From NCBI RefSeq assembly GCF_018873765.1, contig NC_057918.1:11602862-11666861 (forward strand): a stretch of 64,000 bases of DNA. The letters are read 5' to 3'. The notes beneath the pieces were generated by a model that was given only the letters and a program-made list of their open reading frames with translations, was not told where the DNA came from and ran no database searches. The position numbers were made by a program, and so were the translations under genes. This document shows positions 1-11,201 of the stretch, one piece after another (position 1 is the first letter of the stretch; each line of letters begins with the position of its first letter). The stretch is from Telopea speciosissima. Lineage: Eukaryota; Streptophyta; Magnoliopsida; Proteales; Proteaceae.

Positions 1-56
1 TACAAGTCACCTCTTCATAACACATCTGCAGATTAACTCATTTACTGATCTTTCAG

Positions 57-3000
57 GAAGTTTCAGAACCCGCAGCTGAAGCTCTTATAAATCTTTCACA
101 AAATCTAGACCTATCTGCAAAGATGGTTGCAATAGGGATGATTAAAACAGCCATGGAGACGTTATACAAACAAGATTCTGGCATTGCTAGGTTGCTTGTT
201 ATGCTCCTTGTTAATCTCACACAGTTGGATGAGGGTATTGTTTGCCTGCTTCAGGTGTAGTCGTATTTCCAAAATTCCTACTTCATACTATAATTGTCTA
301 ATTGCCAATTTCCTGTGTAATTTGCATCAGAAGTATGCTTAAATTTAGTGACCCTATACGTTAATATTATTGTTTATGAGCATATTTATTGTGCAAGTAA
401 ACAAGGCTAAGTATCATTTTTTTTTTGGCAACAGTGGCAGCATAAATCTGTATCCTATACTTCAATATTGAACATTCAATGCTTTTTATGTGAAATATTT
501 TTTTTCCTGTTAATTCCTACTCCTTAGAACGAAGACAAGAATTTACAAGGACTGTATTTGATGAAGCTCGTTAGGTCATTCTGTACATCCTCAAGTGAAA
601 AAAGAGGTGAGGAGTTGTATTGTTTTCTTATTTTTAATTGATTTTGTATATACTTTGAAATAATGTGTGTGCCCTGGCAATTGGTAACCCTGCAACTTTT
701 TAAATGTAGTACTTGGATACTTCCACTAATAGTTTTTAATTAAGCTAAAGTGTTCTACTTGTCCAGAAGTAAAGTATAAGCTTTATTATGTGAAGCCTAA
801 GTCTAGCGAGCATGAACTTTTGATTAATTAAATAAATTCATAGGATAAAGAGGGAAAAACTGAAATCTTTTTAAAAAATTTATATATAACAAAGGTGAAG
901 GAAAAGTCTTAGAAGATATACATAAAAACTGAAGCATACAGTCCTCAAACTGAATGTTTGAGGCATGTGTTCCTTTGTGCTCACGCCTTAAGACAACTTC
1001 ATGTGCCTTTGAAGACAATGCTTCCACCGGGAAATCAAATTAAGGGCTGCATTTCAATCATAGGTGTTTTGCATCAGTTATTAGGTGATCAGGAGTCGGG
1101 ACTTATGCCTTGAGGTGAAGGTAAAATTTTCCACCATGAGGTTTTTGAAAACTGATACATGTGAAAGAAATGGATTTGGTTTATAGGAACTCTTAAATTT
1201 TCTTGGTTTATCATTCAGTTTATTTTGTGCTTCCCCTATTAACTTCTGTAATGATCATGCCCTTCATTTCTTATTATCTATTTATTTCTGTTTTCAATAA
1301 TAGAAAAAGCAATGTATGCTTATCAAAAAATAATAATAATAATATAACTAGTGTATGACAACTTTTGGTTTGGCATATTGTGTTTTATCTTTCCCTCTTT
1401 TCTTCTTCTTCTTCTTCCCCCCACCCCTTCCCTGCTGGGGAAATCCTTCTATTTGTAAATTTTCTTTTTCTTTTTCTTTTTTTCCCTTTTTTATTTATTG
1501 TAGAAAAATCACTCTGTTTACCTATCCTCTGGTGTTCCATCCGAGGTGATGGTGACTAACAATTAGTGGTGCCATCATTTTGTCAATCATGTTTCCACAC
1601 TCTAATTTGCATAGAGCATTGGCATTTTGCTAATATTGTGTCAAATTCAATCTGAGAGTGACCTTTTTTCCCTATTGCATGCATGTCAGAGGATCCTTTT
1701 GAACATGTTGGATCGATACTCGTAAACATCTCAAAAATGGAAGCGGGGAGAAAATTGCTATTGGACCCAAAGAGAGGTCTTCTGAAACAAATAATTCGAC
1801 AGTTTGATTCCACAAGTCCGCTGCGAAAGAAGGGGGTATGGATAAGAAGTTAATTCAATGGATAGTTTCTTGTATAGGAAATTTATTTCAGAAAACTAGT
1901 TATGTATAAATCTGCTTTCTTGAGATTGAGATTGTATAGTTTTTATCCCGATTCTTATTATAATGAAGAGACAATGTGGTTGCTATCTTAGATGTTTATT
2001 ACTGATTTACTGCAGTTTTTTGCATAGCTTTCTTTGTATATGTTTATTGAAATATGAATTATCTCTGTGTAGTACCAAAATTTTATTGAAAAGATAGGAG
2101 AGAAAAGGGGGGGGGGGGGGAGAGACTGGAGCTCACTGTGTAAAAAGATCTTTCATTCTCATGCTTTTTGTACCAGAGAATCAAGTACCTATTTAGTCCT
2201 ACTTAAGACAACCTGTTCAATTTTACGCTTACATTTTCTTTGAAACCCTATATATGTCTTCAAAAAAGTCTACTTTCTTCATTCCAGTTAAGGGTGTCAA
2301 TTGGTTCGGTTCGGTTCTGATTTTCGGTTTTGGTTCAAGACACAATATGTACAAACCAAAACCGAACCGAGTCCGTTCGGTTTTATTCGGTTCCTGTTCA
2401 GTTTCATTCGTTTCATATACGGTCTCAGTAATTCAGTTTAAATTTGATTTAAGTGGAAATAACCTACTAAAACAAATAAAGTTGGGAAAGAAATTACAAT
2501 CCCATAATGATACGGTCCCACAATGTCATGTATGGTACCATTCAACCCTTTTTACACAACTCATCAGTGAAACCATAGTAGGTAATTACACACAACTCAA
2601 TAAAAGCACATGACTAAAGTTTAGTATGGGTTATACTGTATTCTGTTTGGTTCGGTTCAAAACGATGGTTTCTAGTCTAAATCAAAACCGAACCGAATGA
2701 AAGTTTACTTTTCAAAACAAAAGTGCCGCTTTTTTTTTGTTCAGTTTGATTCGGTTTTAAATGGCCGGTTTCGGTTTTGGTTTTCGATTCCAGTTCTAAA
2801 TTGACACCTTTACTTCCAGTGCCCACTAGGTGAAGTTTTTAATACCTTCATGACAAAAAAGCTAACCTAAACTCTTGCCTTGAGAAATTTGGGTAAGACT
2901 AAGCTTAAGAAGTCAGTTTGTTTCAAAATCAAGTTGCATCGACCTTAAATCTACTTTATATACTGTTTCTTTCCTGAAACACTGCCTTTAGTTCCTAGAA

Positions 3001-5888
3001 CTCTGTAAAGCGGTGCCTCCTCTGCTTTATTATAGTTAGAGCTGAAACTGTATTTCTTTGATTATATTTCCACCATCTTCTTTTGTTCTCAATGATTCAT
3101 TTTATGCGACTGATTTTTTTTTTCTTTCTTCTACGGCATTCATTTTGATAGGATTTATATTTTCTGACAGGTTTGTGGAACCATTCGTAATTGCTGTTTT
3201 GAAGCTGAGAACCAGCTACAAAATTTACTTTTGACGTCCGAATTTCTTTGGCCAGCTCTACTTCTGCCTGTTGCTGGCAAGAAGGTCTATTCTTCTCTTG
3301 TGTCCAAGTTTTATTTGACTGGTCTTCGATTGAAAATTTTCCAAATGATGGTTTCATCTTTTAATATTTATTCTTCAAATATTAGCAACTGGCTTGATCC
3401 CATTTAATTTTCATGTCCTTTCTAAAACTTCGAGTAATTGATATTTGTGAAATAAATACCCAAATGATTTGATTGAGTACTCGATAAACCTTTACAATTG
3501 TAACAACAATTTAAGATTTTGCTAAATATAAAGCCCCAATGAGAGAGAGAGAGAGAGAGAGAGAGTTGTTGAGTTTGAAGTTTATTTTATAGTCTTTCTT
3601 GCCATACTATCACACTCGGTCTAACCTTAAATCATCAGAAGACCTTGGTCCTCCCATACTGATTTTTGTATTAACAGAAGAAGAAGAGGATTGTTCCCTA
3701 ATTGCCCGGAAGCACAACTATATGGGTTAAATTTTATCGTATATTATAGCTTCAAGCATTTTAATTGTTCTTTATTTGTTTCTTTCTCCTACAAAATTAT
3801 GTTTGGTGAGATTTCATATTATAAATTTTTCCACTGTAGTTATTTCTCGCTTGATTTGTCATGCTCAGGTTTATAGCAAACAGGACACATCCAAAATGCC
3901 ACTAGAGCTTGGGAGTGCACTTTCAATTGAACGAGAACCAGTTGACGATCCAGAAATCCATATCCAAGCACTGGAAGCTATTTACCTGATATCATTGCAG
4001 GTCAAAGGGTTTTTTTTTCCTTAAAACAAAGTCGGAATAGTTTATGAGTGTCTTTCTCTAGTTTCATCTCGTCAAATCCAGCAAATGACCCAAAAAATTT
4101 CTGGAGATCTAGAATTGTTGGGCATCATTTGTCTTTAATTTTAGGGAACATGCTTTAAAAGAATCGGAGTGATTGCAGTTTTTAAAAAAATGACTTGTTA
4201 CTTCTTGGCAAAGGATTTTATATTAAGCACCATATTGCACAACTGTTCTAAGGGCCTCGAAATTTTCAGAATTCTACTGTTGGTTCTGGTTCTTCTATTT
4301 TTATAAGAGAACAAATATTAGTATGGATCTTGTGGTTTTGCTAAATATTCTTAAAGAGACAAAGGTAAAAAAGTCATTAGTTTGGCAGACTGATGCAGGT
4401 TGTAGGGTTAAATAGCCCCAGCACTATCATGGGCATCCTTTGGCCTTTGCCAGTTGATTAAGGCTGGCAATGTTTCAACTGTGGTCCACTTTTGAGCTTT
4501 CTTTTTCTTTATTTAGTTAGTTGCGGTTAAGTTCTAGTCATATTAGGAGTTGTTACTTGTCCATTATTTACTTTAGTTACTTCCCTTTTGATGTAATCAC
4601 TCTCTGTTTAAATTAGGGCTTGAGGTTTGAATTATCCATTTAATAAGTTTCCATTTCTTTCATGCTCATAAATTAGTTATTTTAATTTTAAAAAATCTTT
4701 ATAATTTGGTGTAAGTGGTCCTATTGAATCAATTAGTTGAATTGAAGTCTTCAGCAAATAGAGTACGATCTCTGTCTGGCCAAGTGAATTCATGATATGT
4801 TGAAGGACAGCTTTCCTTGTTGGCTGCTAGGTGAATTCCTAGTATTCTCTCCTTCAACTCTATCAATTCTGCTCCCACAATTCCATTGATGTACCACATC
4901 TAGCAATTGGGACTTTCCTCATTCTTGTCTTTGTAGGATTAGTATTACTCTTTTGTTATCCTGGTTGAACTCGAATTTCTATTCCTATTAAAATTGGAAA
5001 TCTTTCTGTCACAACTGAGAATTCATTCATTTCCCACTGATTGCTCATCTCATATTCACTAAGTTATATATCTGAGGCGAGTAGGCTTTGATAATTCAAC
5101 AATATAATCCTTTTCTGGGCATTAGCATAGTGTGAGAATGATAATGTTGCCCTCAGAGGCTCAGATAATACAAAAGTTTGATATTCTAATGGTAGAATTC
5201 TTTATTTATTTTTATTTTCCTGGTCTGTCTTTGTAGGCCTTCTCATGGGATATATTGCTTTTGGTTGTCCTGACTTATAATAGTCCTCATTTTCATCATT
5301 TTATATCCTTCCAGGAGGCAGGTAGGAGAGCTCTGTGGTCCGTTAATGGCCCACGGATACTGCAAGTTGGATATGAAGATGAAGAGGACCCAAAAGTAAT
5401 GGAAGCATATGAGCGGATTGGATCCTTGGTACTGTATACTTAGTAATCCCTGATTTATCGCTTATAACATTTTTTGAGTCTGGATGGAACTTCTAAAACT
5501 CACTAAGTCCTTAGCTTCACCACATCCTAAACGTCACAAATAAGTGCAGCACAAGTGCATAACCCTTTTTTTTTCATAAAAAAAATGCACAGCCCTTTTA
5601 AACTTTTCAAAGCTCAATGGCATACTTCTGGAGTTTATAAACAAGTTGGATGTGCTTGCTGATTTTATAGCAAAATTGAAAATCTGGCCCATGATAATTC
5701 AACCCTACACTGTGTTGCACATTTTTTAGCATATGTTCTGGTGGCCAGCCCCACACTTCATTTCCTTCTTTTTTTCTTTTTTTTTTTTGGGGGGGGGGTG
5801 TAATATTAATCTTCTTTTTTTTTTCTGATTTGACCAGCTGGTTCAAGACAGTGGGGTAGAGGAAACATCTGCTCAAATTTCAAAGTAG
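57..5888 (+). CDS. HGH1: HGH1-like protein, 3' seven exons (5' end outside window)
   Basis: Spliced exons: 57-254, 528-606, 1690-1835, 3171-3284, 3869-4000, 5315-5428, 5838-5888 (stop TAG 5886-5888). Every junction is GT/AG and phases join exactly, giving 277 residues; about a quarter of the protein should lie upstream. The first exon reads helical armadillo-like sequence (EPAAEALINLSQ, LVMLLVNLTQLDEG). Later exons carry the hallmark runs LQGLYLMKLVRSFC, VNISKMEAGRKLLLDP, TIRNCCFE, KMPLELGSALSIERE and RRALWSVNGPRILQ..YEDEEDP, matching the HGH1 (FAM203/BRP16; DUF383 then DUF384) family. Yeast Hgh1 is a chaperone that helps eEF2 fold with TRiC; the plant role is inferred. Introns are large; the third contains a hAT-type MITE. 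No premature stop or frameshift is seen, so the gene looks functional. Very sure of family, moderately sure of role. Confidence 0.93.
2289..2812. mobile_element. hAT-type MITE in HGH1 intron 3
   Basis: The 524 bp element starts TAAGGGTGTCAA and ends with its inverse TTGACACCTTTA. It is flanked by 8 bp imperfect duplications ATTCCAGT (2281-2288) and CTTCCAGT (2813-2820), seven of eight matching. Both arms are rich in repeats of the CGGTTCGGTTTT type, so the ends are a long imperfect palindrome. TAGGGGTGT-type ends with 8 bp target duplications are typical of hAT-derived miniature elements. The reading frame at 2254-2613 is a by-product of this repeat and not a gene. Confidence 0.75.
3541..3565. 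repeat. (GA)n microsatellite
   Basis: About twelve perfect GA units in HGH1 intron 4. Confidence 0.9.
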
Positions 5889-6128
5889 TAATGTCTGGGT
5901 GCATTGAATTGAATCTACAAATGGTGAATACCAAGGTATCAAAAACCGATTAATTAGAACCTCAAGGTACAGCATTTGTTTCAGTCCGGATGGAGGTGTA
6001 TGGGCTTCATAAACCCAAACAAACTACTGTTTTTTTTAGTATAAATTTTATCTGTCCTATCTCTGTGTGATTTATAGTTAAGAAAAAATTATTTTTGTTT
6101 TTTTTTCTTTTTCTTTTTGGTAGTTAGA

Positions 6129-6358
6129 TATGATGTAAGATTAAGATTTGTACTGTGGTGAGGGTGACACATTCAACTAATTATGAGGAGAAAAAAGAAT
6201 ACTTCTTGGTTTTGGAAGTGTTCTGGATTCTCTATAGTATTAGCTATGATGTAAGATTAGGATTTGTACTGTGGTGAGGGTGACACATTCAACTAATTAT
6301 GAGGAGGAAAAAGAATACTTCTTGGTTTTGGATGTGTTATGGATTCTCTACAGTACCA
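6129..6358. repeat. Two-copy tandem duplication, period 116 bp
   Basis: Both copies begin TATGATGTAAGATTA and run through a shared GTACTGTGGTGAGGG segment to TTCTCTA.AGTA, with only a handful of differences. It is a recent local duplication downstream of HGH1. Confidence 0.85.
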
Positions 6359-7029
6359 GTTGACTCTCTGTTTAATGAATGCTGCTTCTTTTTTGAGTTG
6401 CTTGAATTCAGTGTTGTCATAAGACCTTTGTAGCCTAATCATCAGGCCAAAGGGCCTGCCCATTGCTCAGGTTTATTAATCAACTGTGGCTACTAAAGTT
6501 CAGCAACTAAAATATCTGTTCTTTCAGGTACAGATCATACAAATGGGCCCACTTAGGGGATCATCTTCTGTTGCAATTACCTCAAATTGATTACCTTAAC
6601 CATCCATGGTATCATTTAGTTCTTAAATTCTGTGAAGGTTTTAAGTAGAAAAGAATATTATGCAGTAAAATGATGTGACCGTTCAACCTTGTTCTTTTAA
6701 TAAACATGTCTGTGTTGATTTTCATTTGCTAAGTGTAATGTTAAGAGCATCTAATTCTTTCTGTAGGTCCATTGTCATCATTCTATTCCAATTGACATTA
6801 TGAATTAGCTTTGCATTCTGTTCCTTCAATGGATTTCAGCACCACTGTAGTACAAAAGTATAAACAGCGAGAAGAAATGTGTTATGAAACAGTAGCTGTT
6901 TTCTCTGTTATTAAGTTTTGTGTTTTACAGCTTCAGTCTCAAAGATAGATGGTTCTTGTTACTTGTCCTGATTGTTGGTACTCTTGTATACCTTTTATGG
7001 TTGCTGTCCAATCTTGTTATTGAATTGAG

Positions 7030-7130
7030 TTTTGAACCCGCCTCTCCTGCAAAGCAGGGGGTTAAGGCTGTGTACATTTGCCCTCTTAGATGCTGCAGTA
7101 GCAGGAGCCTCATGCATTGGGATGTTCTTT
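7030..7130 (+). mobile_element. Au SINE, 3' part only
   Basis: The sequence reads through the conserved Au core: CCTGCAAAGCAGGGGGTTAA, then CTGTGTACATTTGCCCT and GGAGCCTCATGCATTGGG. The tRNA-like 5' part with the A and B boxes is missing or too decayed to see. Confidence 0.72.
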
Positions 7131-7894
7131 TGTTGCAAGCTCACCATCGCTCACTATGGTGAGCTTGTGTCGGAGGAAGGAGAACCAATGGAATAATAGT
7201 GCTTCTTCAATTAGTTACAGAGGGGTGAGTGGCAGATGAGGACGTAAACGTGTAGGAGATAATAGATGAAAGGAGATGATGGGCGAGGGACTAATATAAA
7301 ACTTGAATGCCACATTGATAGACGACAGTGGGAGTTTCCCACAATTTGTGGGATGTTAAAATGCTGCTTCAGCGGTATTCTTCACTGTTTTTATTAATAG
7401 GAAATCCAGTACTCTTATTTCAGTAGCTCATAATCTTGCTAATCTTGCTACATCTGCTGGGCACTCTAGAACCAAAGTATCTGTAAGAGACAATGTTCTT
7501 TCTTTCCCTTTTTTTTTTTTTTTTTTGGTGTGTGTTTTATCTTTTGATTTGCTATAAAAAAAAAGAAGGCATATTGATTGAAGCCTGGAAAGGAGAAATG
7601 AAGAGTGGACTGAAGACATCGGAAATGTTCTAAGGCAGGTGAGAAAAAGTGGAAATGCGTTCGCACGAAGTCAAATTTTCCCTTTAGGGTAAGTGAGAAG
7701 TTGTACCTGTTTTCTCATTTCCAGAAATTCTTTTAAACTAAGCTTAAAAAAGAGTTTAAAATAATTCCTACGTGACTTATCATTATGTCATTCTCAAGAG
7801 TCATTTTTTCTTTCATGTCTTTTAATTATACATGTGAAATGATAATATTTTACTATTAATAATGGGCAAAAAATGTAAAATCATAATTTCTTTT

Positions 7895-8100
7895 TGGGTG
7901 AGGGTTTTATGCGATTTCAAAGTATAATTTTGCACCAATAAGGGGAGGGTGACAAAGGGGGCATTTAATCCATTTATTGAGGAGAGTGGGAGGGGGGCAT
8001 GACTGGGATGTGAGAGGGTGTGTAAGAATCTGCAAGCTGGTATCGTGCACTTCCTTTTCCCTTTCTTTTTGGAAGAGGGTTGGATACAAATTTGAGTACT
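7895..8100. repeat. Detached unit of the 9.4-10.3 kb tandem repeat
   Basis: It holds the same unit in the same order as the later array: TTTTGCACCAATAAGGGGAG, CATTTATTGAGGAGAG, GGGATGTGAGAGGGTGTGTA, then TTCCTTTTCCCTTTCTTTTT. It lies 1.3 kb upstream of the array with unrelated DNA between. Confidence 0.75.
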
Positions 8101-8118
8101 TTTTTTTAAACAATAAAG

Positions 8119-8225
8119 GGAGGGTTGTACGCATCCTTACCCCCTGCTTCGCAACAGAGGCTGTTTTCAAGTTTTGAACTCGCAATCAATAGCGCAACTT
8201 AACCAGTGCACCAAGATTCAACCAC
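8119..8225 (-). mobile_element. Au SINE, reverse orientation, 3' truncated
   Basis: The reverse strand starts GAATCTTGGTGCACTGGTTA (A-box region), continues to the B-box-like GCGAGTTCAAAAC, then ACAGCCTCTGTTGCGAAGCA and GGGGGTAAGGATGCGTACA. The last ~50 bp of the Au consensus (the ..GTGCACTGGGTAC end) is absent. Confidence 0.8.
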
Positions 8226-9380
8226 TCCATCAAACCTAGTTAAATGAGATTAAATTAATTAATTATAATTTTATTATGTATTTGTTATAATTATTCTTTT
8301 ATGTCCGACTCCATACCGTGGATTTGTTTTCAACTACGAACAAACTTGGCACTCTGTTCTAAGGTTGTCGTGTTGTATATTTCCTCAATGACAATTGAAA
8401 CATAAATATAAATACTGGCACATTAATGTGTTGAAGACTTAACTTGTAAAGATTAATAAATGGTTCATTGCCAACTGTGTTTGGCAATAAGAATTTTTGG
8501 TGGTTTATTTTCTTGTACCTGAGAGGTACTTATTGTTACGTTCATGTCTTATGGGCCTGTGGTGTGCCAATGGTTGATACCTACACACCGGCCACAGCGT
8601 ACATAATAAGAATGTGAATAGGGTGACACTCAATAAGGTTTCCACTGTCCATCTGCGGAGAACATTCCAAGTGAAAGAGTTGATGGACTGTGACTAGTCA
8701 AAATCCAGGGTTTGGTAGTTGTTTTGTAAAGTTTTGAAATTTTTATTTTATTCTATTTGTATATTAAATAAATATTATTTGAAAAGTGTTTCGAATGTTT
8801 TTTGGTCCAACCACGGGTCTTGTTATTACCGTATTGATGAACAATGGATTAGTCTTTTATGGCAGTGATTTTATTGTACACATGTAAGGTCTATTGTGGA
8901 TACTAATAGTGTGGGGAATAAAATGTAATGAAAATTTCTACCACCAGGTTTCAGGTTACGCTTTTTGTAGTGTGATCCTTTAGTGCAATTAAGGATAACT
9001 TAAAGACTATCCTTTAGAATCACATCACTTGGTATGATCATGTCTGTTAGATTGTAGTCTCCGTGACTAGGTCTATTATAAAAGAGGAGCTATGGCTGAA
9101 ACCCAATTTGCGCTACACATAAATTAGAGAAAGAGATGAACAGAGAAAATATAGTCTTTTTCTTTTTCAACCTTGGGATTCAGTCATTGGAGAGGGTGCG
9201 TTCGACGAAGATCATGTTTGAAGTGTTGCAATCCTTTGGAGGAACATGCCATCAGTGTGTTATAGGTAATCATGAATCTTCGTTGTTAGTTTCATTCATG
9301 TGATCATGGGGATTCTATGCTAGATTTTAATTTTATGAAGTATACTGTGTCAATTTGCTTCCATCGCCACCTTAAAGAGG
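8226..9380. other. Unassigned intergenic DNA
   Basis: No ORF of note. A TATA-like ATTATAAAAGAGGAG at about 9073 precedes A-rich leader-like sequence, as at an LTR or promoter, but no paired repeat, primer site or coding region could be found. Confidence 0.4.
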
Positions 9381-10350
9381 GTGTGGGGTCCATGGGTGGG
9401 ATGTAAGAGGGCATGCGCAAACATCTTCACACTGGTACCGTGCGCTTCCTTTTTCCTTTTATTTTTGGAAGAGGATTTCATACGATGCCAGGATGCAATT
9501 TTTCACCAAAAAGGGTGAGGAGAGAAGTGTGGGGTTTATGGGTGGGATGTGAGAGGGCATGCACAAGAATTTGCACATTGGCATCATGTGTTTTCTTTTC
9601 CCTTTCTTTTTGGAAGAGGGCTTCATACGATGTTAGACTGCAATTTTGCGTCAATAGGGGGGAGAGTGACAAATCGTCAAATAGGAGCATTTATTGAGGA
9701 GAGAGAGTTTGGGATCCATGGGTGGGATGTGAGAGGGTGTGTGTAAGAATTTGCACATTGGTGTCGTTCTCTTCCTTTTTCCCTTTATTTTTAGGAGAGG
9801 GTTTCATAATATGATAGAGTGCAGGGTGATGAATTGTCCAATATGGCGTTTATTGAGGAAAGAGTGTGTGCGGTCCATGAGTAGGATGTGAGTGGACGTG
9901 CGCAATAATCTACACACTTGTATCATGCGCTTCCTCTTCCCTTTCTTTTTGGAAAAGGTTTCATTCGATGCTAGAGTGCAGTCTTGCACCAATAGGAGGA
10001 GGATGACGAATCGTTCATAGGGGCATTTATTGAGAAAAGAGGGAGTGAGATCTAGGATCTTTATCACCTGCAGTTCCCTGCTCGGTACAGTTCCTGCTGT
10101 TCCCTAACAAGGGGGGTGAAAATGACCATTCCACCCTGATCGAACACTCTACCTAGGTGGGGTCCACCCCCTCTTATTAGAGGCACTAGGGGAACTATAC
10201 CGGTCAGGGAATCGCAGGAGATATTTTTCCTGAGATCTATGGTTTGGATGTGAGCGAGTGTGCATAAGAATCTTTGCAGTGACATCATGGGTTTCCTTTT
10301 CCTTTTCTTTTTGGGAGAGGGTTTCATACACCAAACTGTAATCTTGCACC
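9381..10350. repeat. Five-unit diverged tandem array (~146-180 bp period)
   Basis: The core GGGATGT(G/A)AGAGGG, or a close variant, recurs at about 9398, 9544, 9724, 9883 and 10245. Each is followed by TTCC(T/C)TTTTCCCTTTCTTTTT.GGA, CATACGATG and TTATTGAGGA. Spacings are 146, 180, 159 and (after removing the MITE at 10055-10230) about 177 bp. Several ORFs on both strands in this block are repeat artefacts. Confidence 0.85.
10055..10230. mobile_element. Mutator-type MITE, copy 1 (176 bp)
   Basis: It is flanked by a perfect 9 bp duplication TGAGATCTA (10046-10054 and 10231-10239). Ends are inverted: GGATCTTTATCACCTGCAG on the left, GGAAAAATATCTCCTGCGA read from the right, both continuing into TTCCCTG..CGGTA. 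The interior has GGGTCCACCCCCTCTTATTA and GAGGCACTAGGGGAACT. It has no coding capacity. It lies inside the last unit of the tandem array and shares its interior with the element at 41017-41191. Confidence 0.9.
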
Positions 10351-10386
10351 AACTTTGATTATAACAATATATTTTTTTTGGCAAAA

Positions 10387-10525
10387 GGTTTTGTGCACGA
10401 TCGTGCATGGTGCATGTCTCCGTTGAATGAGGATGAGGGGTCGTGTACCATACACAATCATACCTATCTATCTAATGATTAATAGCACAACTACATACCA
10501 TGCATGACCATGTACAAAGCCTCTC
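10387..10525. repeat. Inverted-repeat element with GTGCACGATCGTGCATG arm
   Basis: The left arm GGTTTTGTGCACGATCGTGC pairs with the right-end ATGCATGACCATGTACAAAG. A related copy lies at about 48160-48300. TTGGCAAAAG occurs on both sides (about 10378 and 10553) and could be a 10 bp target duplication, but the arms do not reach both copies, so the borders are uncertain. Confidence 0.5.
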
Positions 10526-10658
10526 TTCCCTTTTCTTTTTACTGAATTACCATTGGCAAAAGAAACATATGGTTATTACCGAATAAAAAAAACAAAGAAA
10601 CATATGGTCCGGTAATGTAACTGTGAGTAGTGAAGGGTGATACAATTAGAATTTAGTT

Positions 10659-10807
10659 CGTCTCCAGGGAGGCGTGCGCCCAAGGTGCTGCCAGGGGGTA
10701 TCCAGCGGTTGAGCTGTGCCACACACATCTCAGCGCACACCTAGAGATGTGTGCGGCACAGCCCAACAGTTGGCAACACCCTGGGCATTCCCTACTCCCT
10801 GGAGACG
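10659..10807. repeat. 149 bp hairpin (MITE-like foldback)
   Basis: The two halves are near-complementary over most of their length: CGTCTCCAGGGAG on the left and CTCCCTGGAGACG on the right, with GTGCC.CACACATCTC facing GAGATGTGTGCGGCAC around a loop of about 15 bases. No target duplication could be assigned. It is GC-richer than its surroundings. Confidence 0.8.
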
Positions 10808-10882
10808 ATCCTGATCCGGTATAATGCATGGTGACATTGCACCAGGTATTTTAAATCAAAGCCTTTAAAACCTCACCCTATA

Positions 10883-10899
10883 TTAGGGTTAGGGTTTGG
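10883..10899 (+). promoter_or_regulatory. Telo-box-like motif upstream of NRP
   Basis: TTAGGGTTAGGGTTTGG lies about 300 bp before the NRP start codon. Telo-boxes (AAACCCTAA and its complement) are common in promoters of growth-related and translation/chromatin genes in plants. No clear TATA box is seen, as expected for a housekeeping promoter. Confidence 0.5.
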
Positions 10900-11201
10900 G
10901 TATTAAAAACGAACACTTACCCTTTTTCAATTTTTAATGAAACAAGAGCCCAAGAGGTCCATCATCTGTGGGTCCCGCGATTTGGGGTCCGACTCAGGAC
11001 ATAGAATCGAAGAGATCGTTTAAATACCAAAAGGAATTTCCCCTTAGAAATCCCTCCGCCGGTTTGTCTCCCACTCCCAGGGGCCCGAACCCTCACTTCC
11101 TATACCTCTCTTTTATCTACTGTTACTCTTCAGTCTCTGCCGCTTCTGGAGAACAATCAGTCTCAAGACGATCAGAAGAACGCTAGGGTTTTCTGGTGAA
11201 G

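Larger units (their letters stand above)
5889..7900. other. Intergenic DNA downstream of HGH1
   Basis: No gene is supported. It includes the HGH1 3'UTR, a 116 bp tandem duplication, an Au SINE fragment and T-rich tracts (7507-7527). Short ORFs here have no recognisable domain and follow low-complexity sequence. Confidence 0.6.

Noticed and set aside
2254-2613. 119-codon ORF upstream of exon 4 of HGH1
   Set aside because: Most of it is the hAT-type MITE arm; not conserved coding.
3679-3720. Extra coding exon (GAAGAAGAGGATTG) between HGH1 exons 4 and 5
   Set aside because: Exons 4 and 5 join in phase and read as in the family without it.
9050-9330. Possible LTR or pararetrovirus-like leader
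   Set aside because: TATA-like box and A-rich leader only; no primer site, coding region or repeat partner.
10064-10408. 114-codon reverse ORF and similar ones across 9.4-10.4 kb
   Set aside because: They repeat with the tandem units and cross the MITE border.
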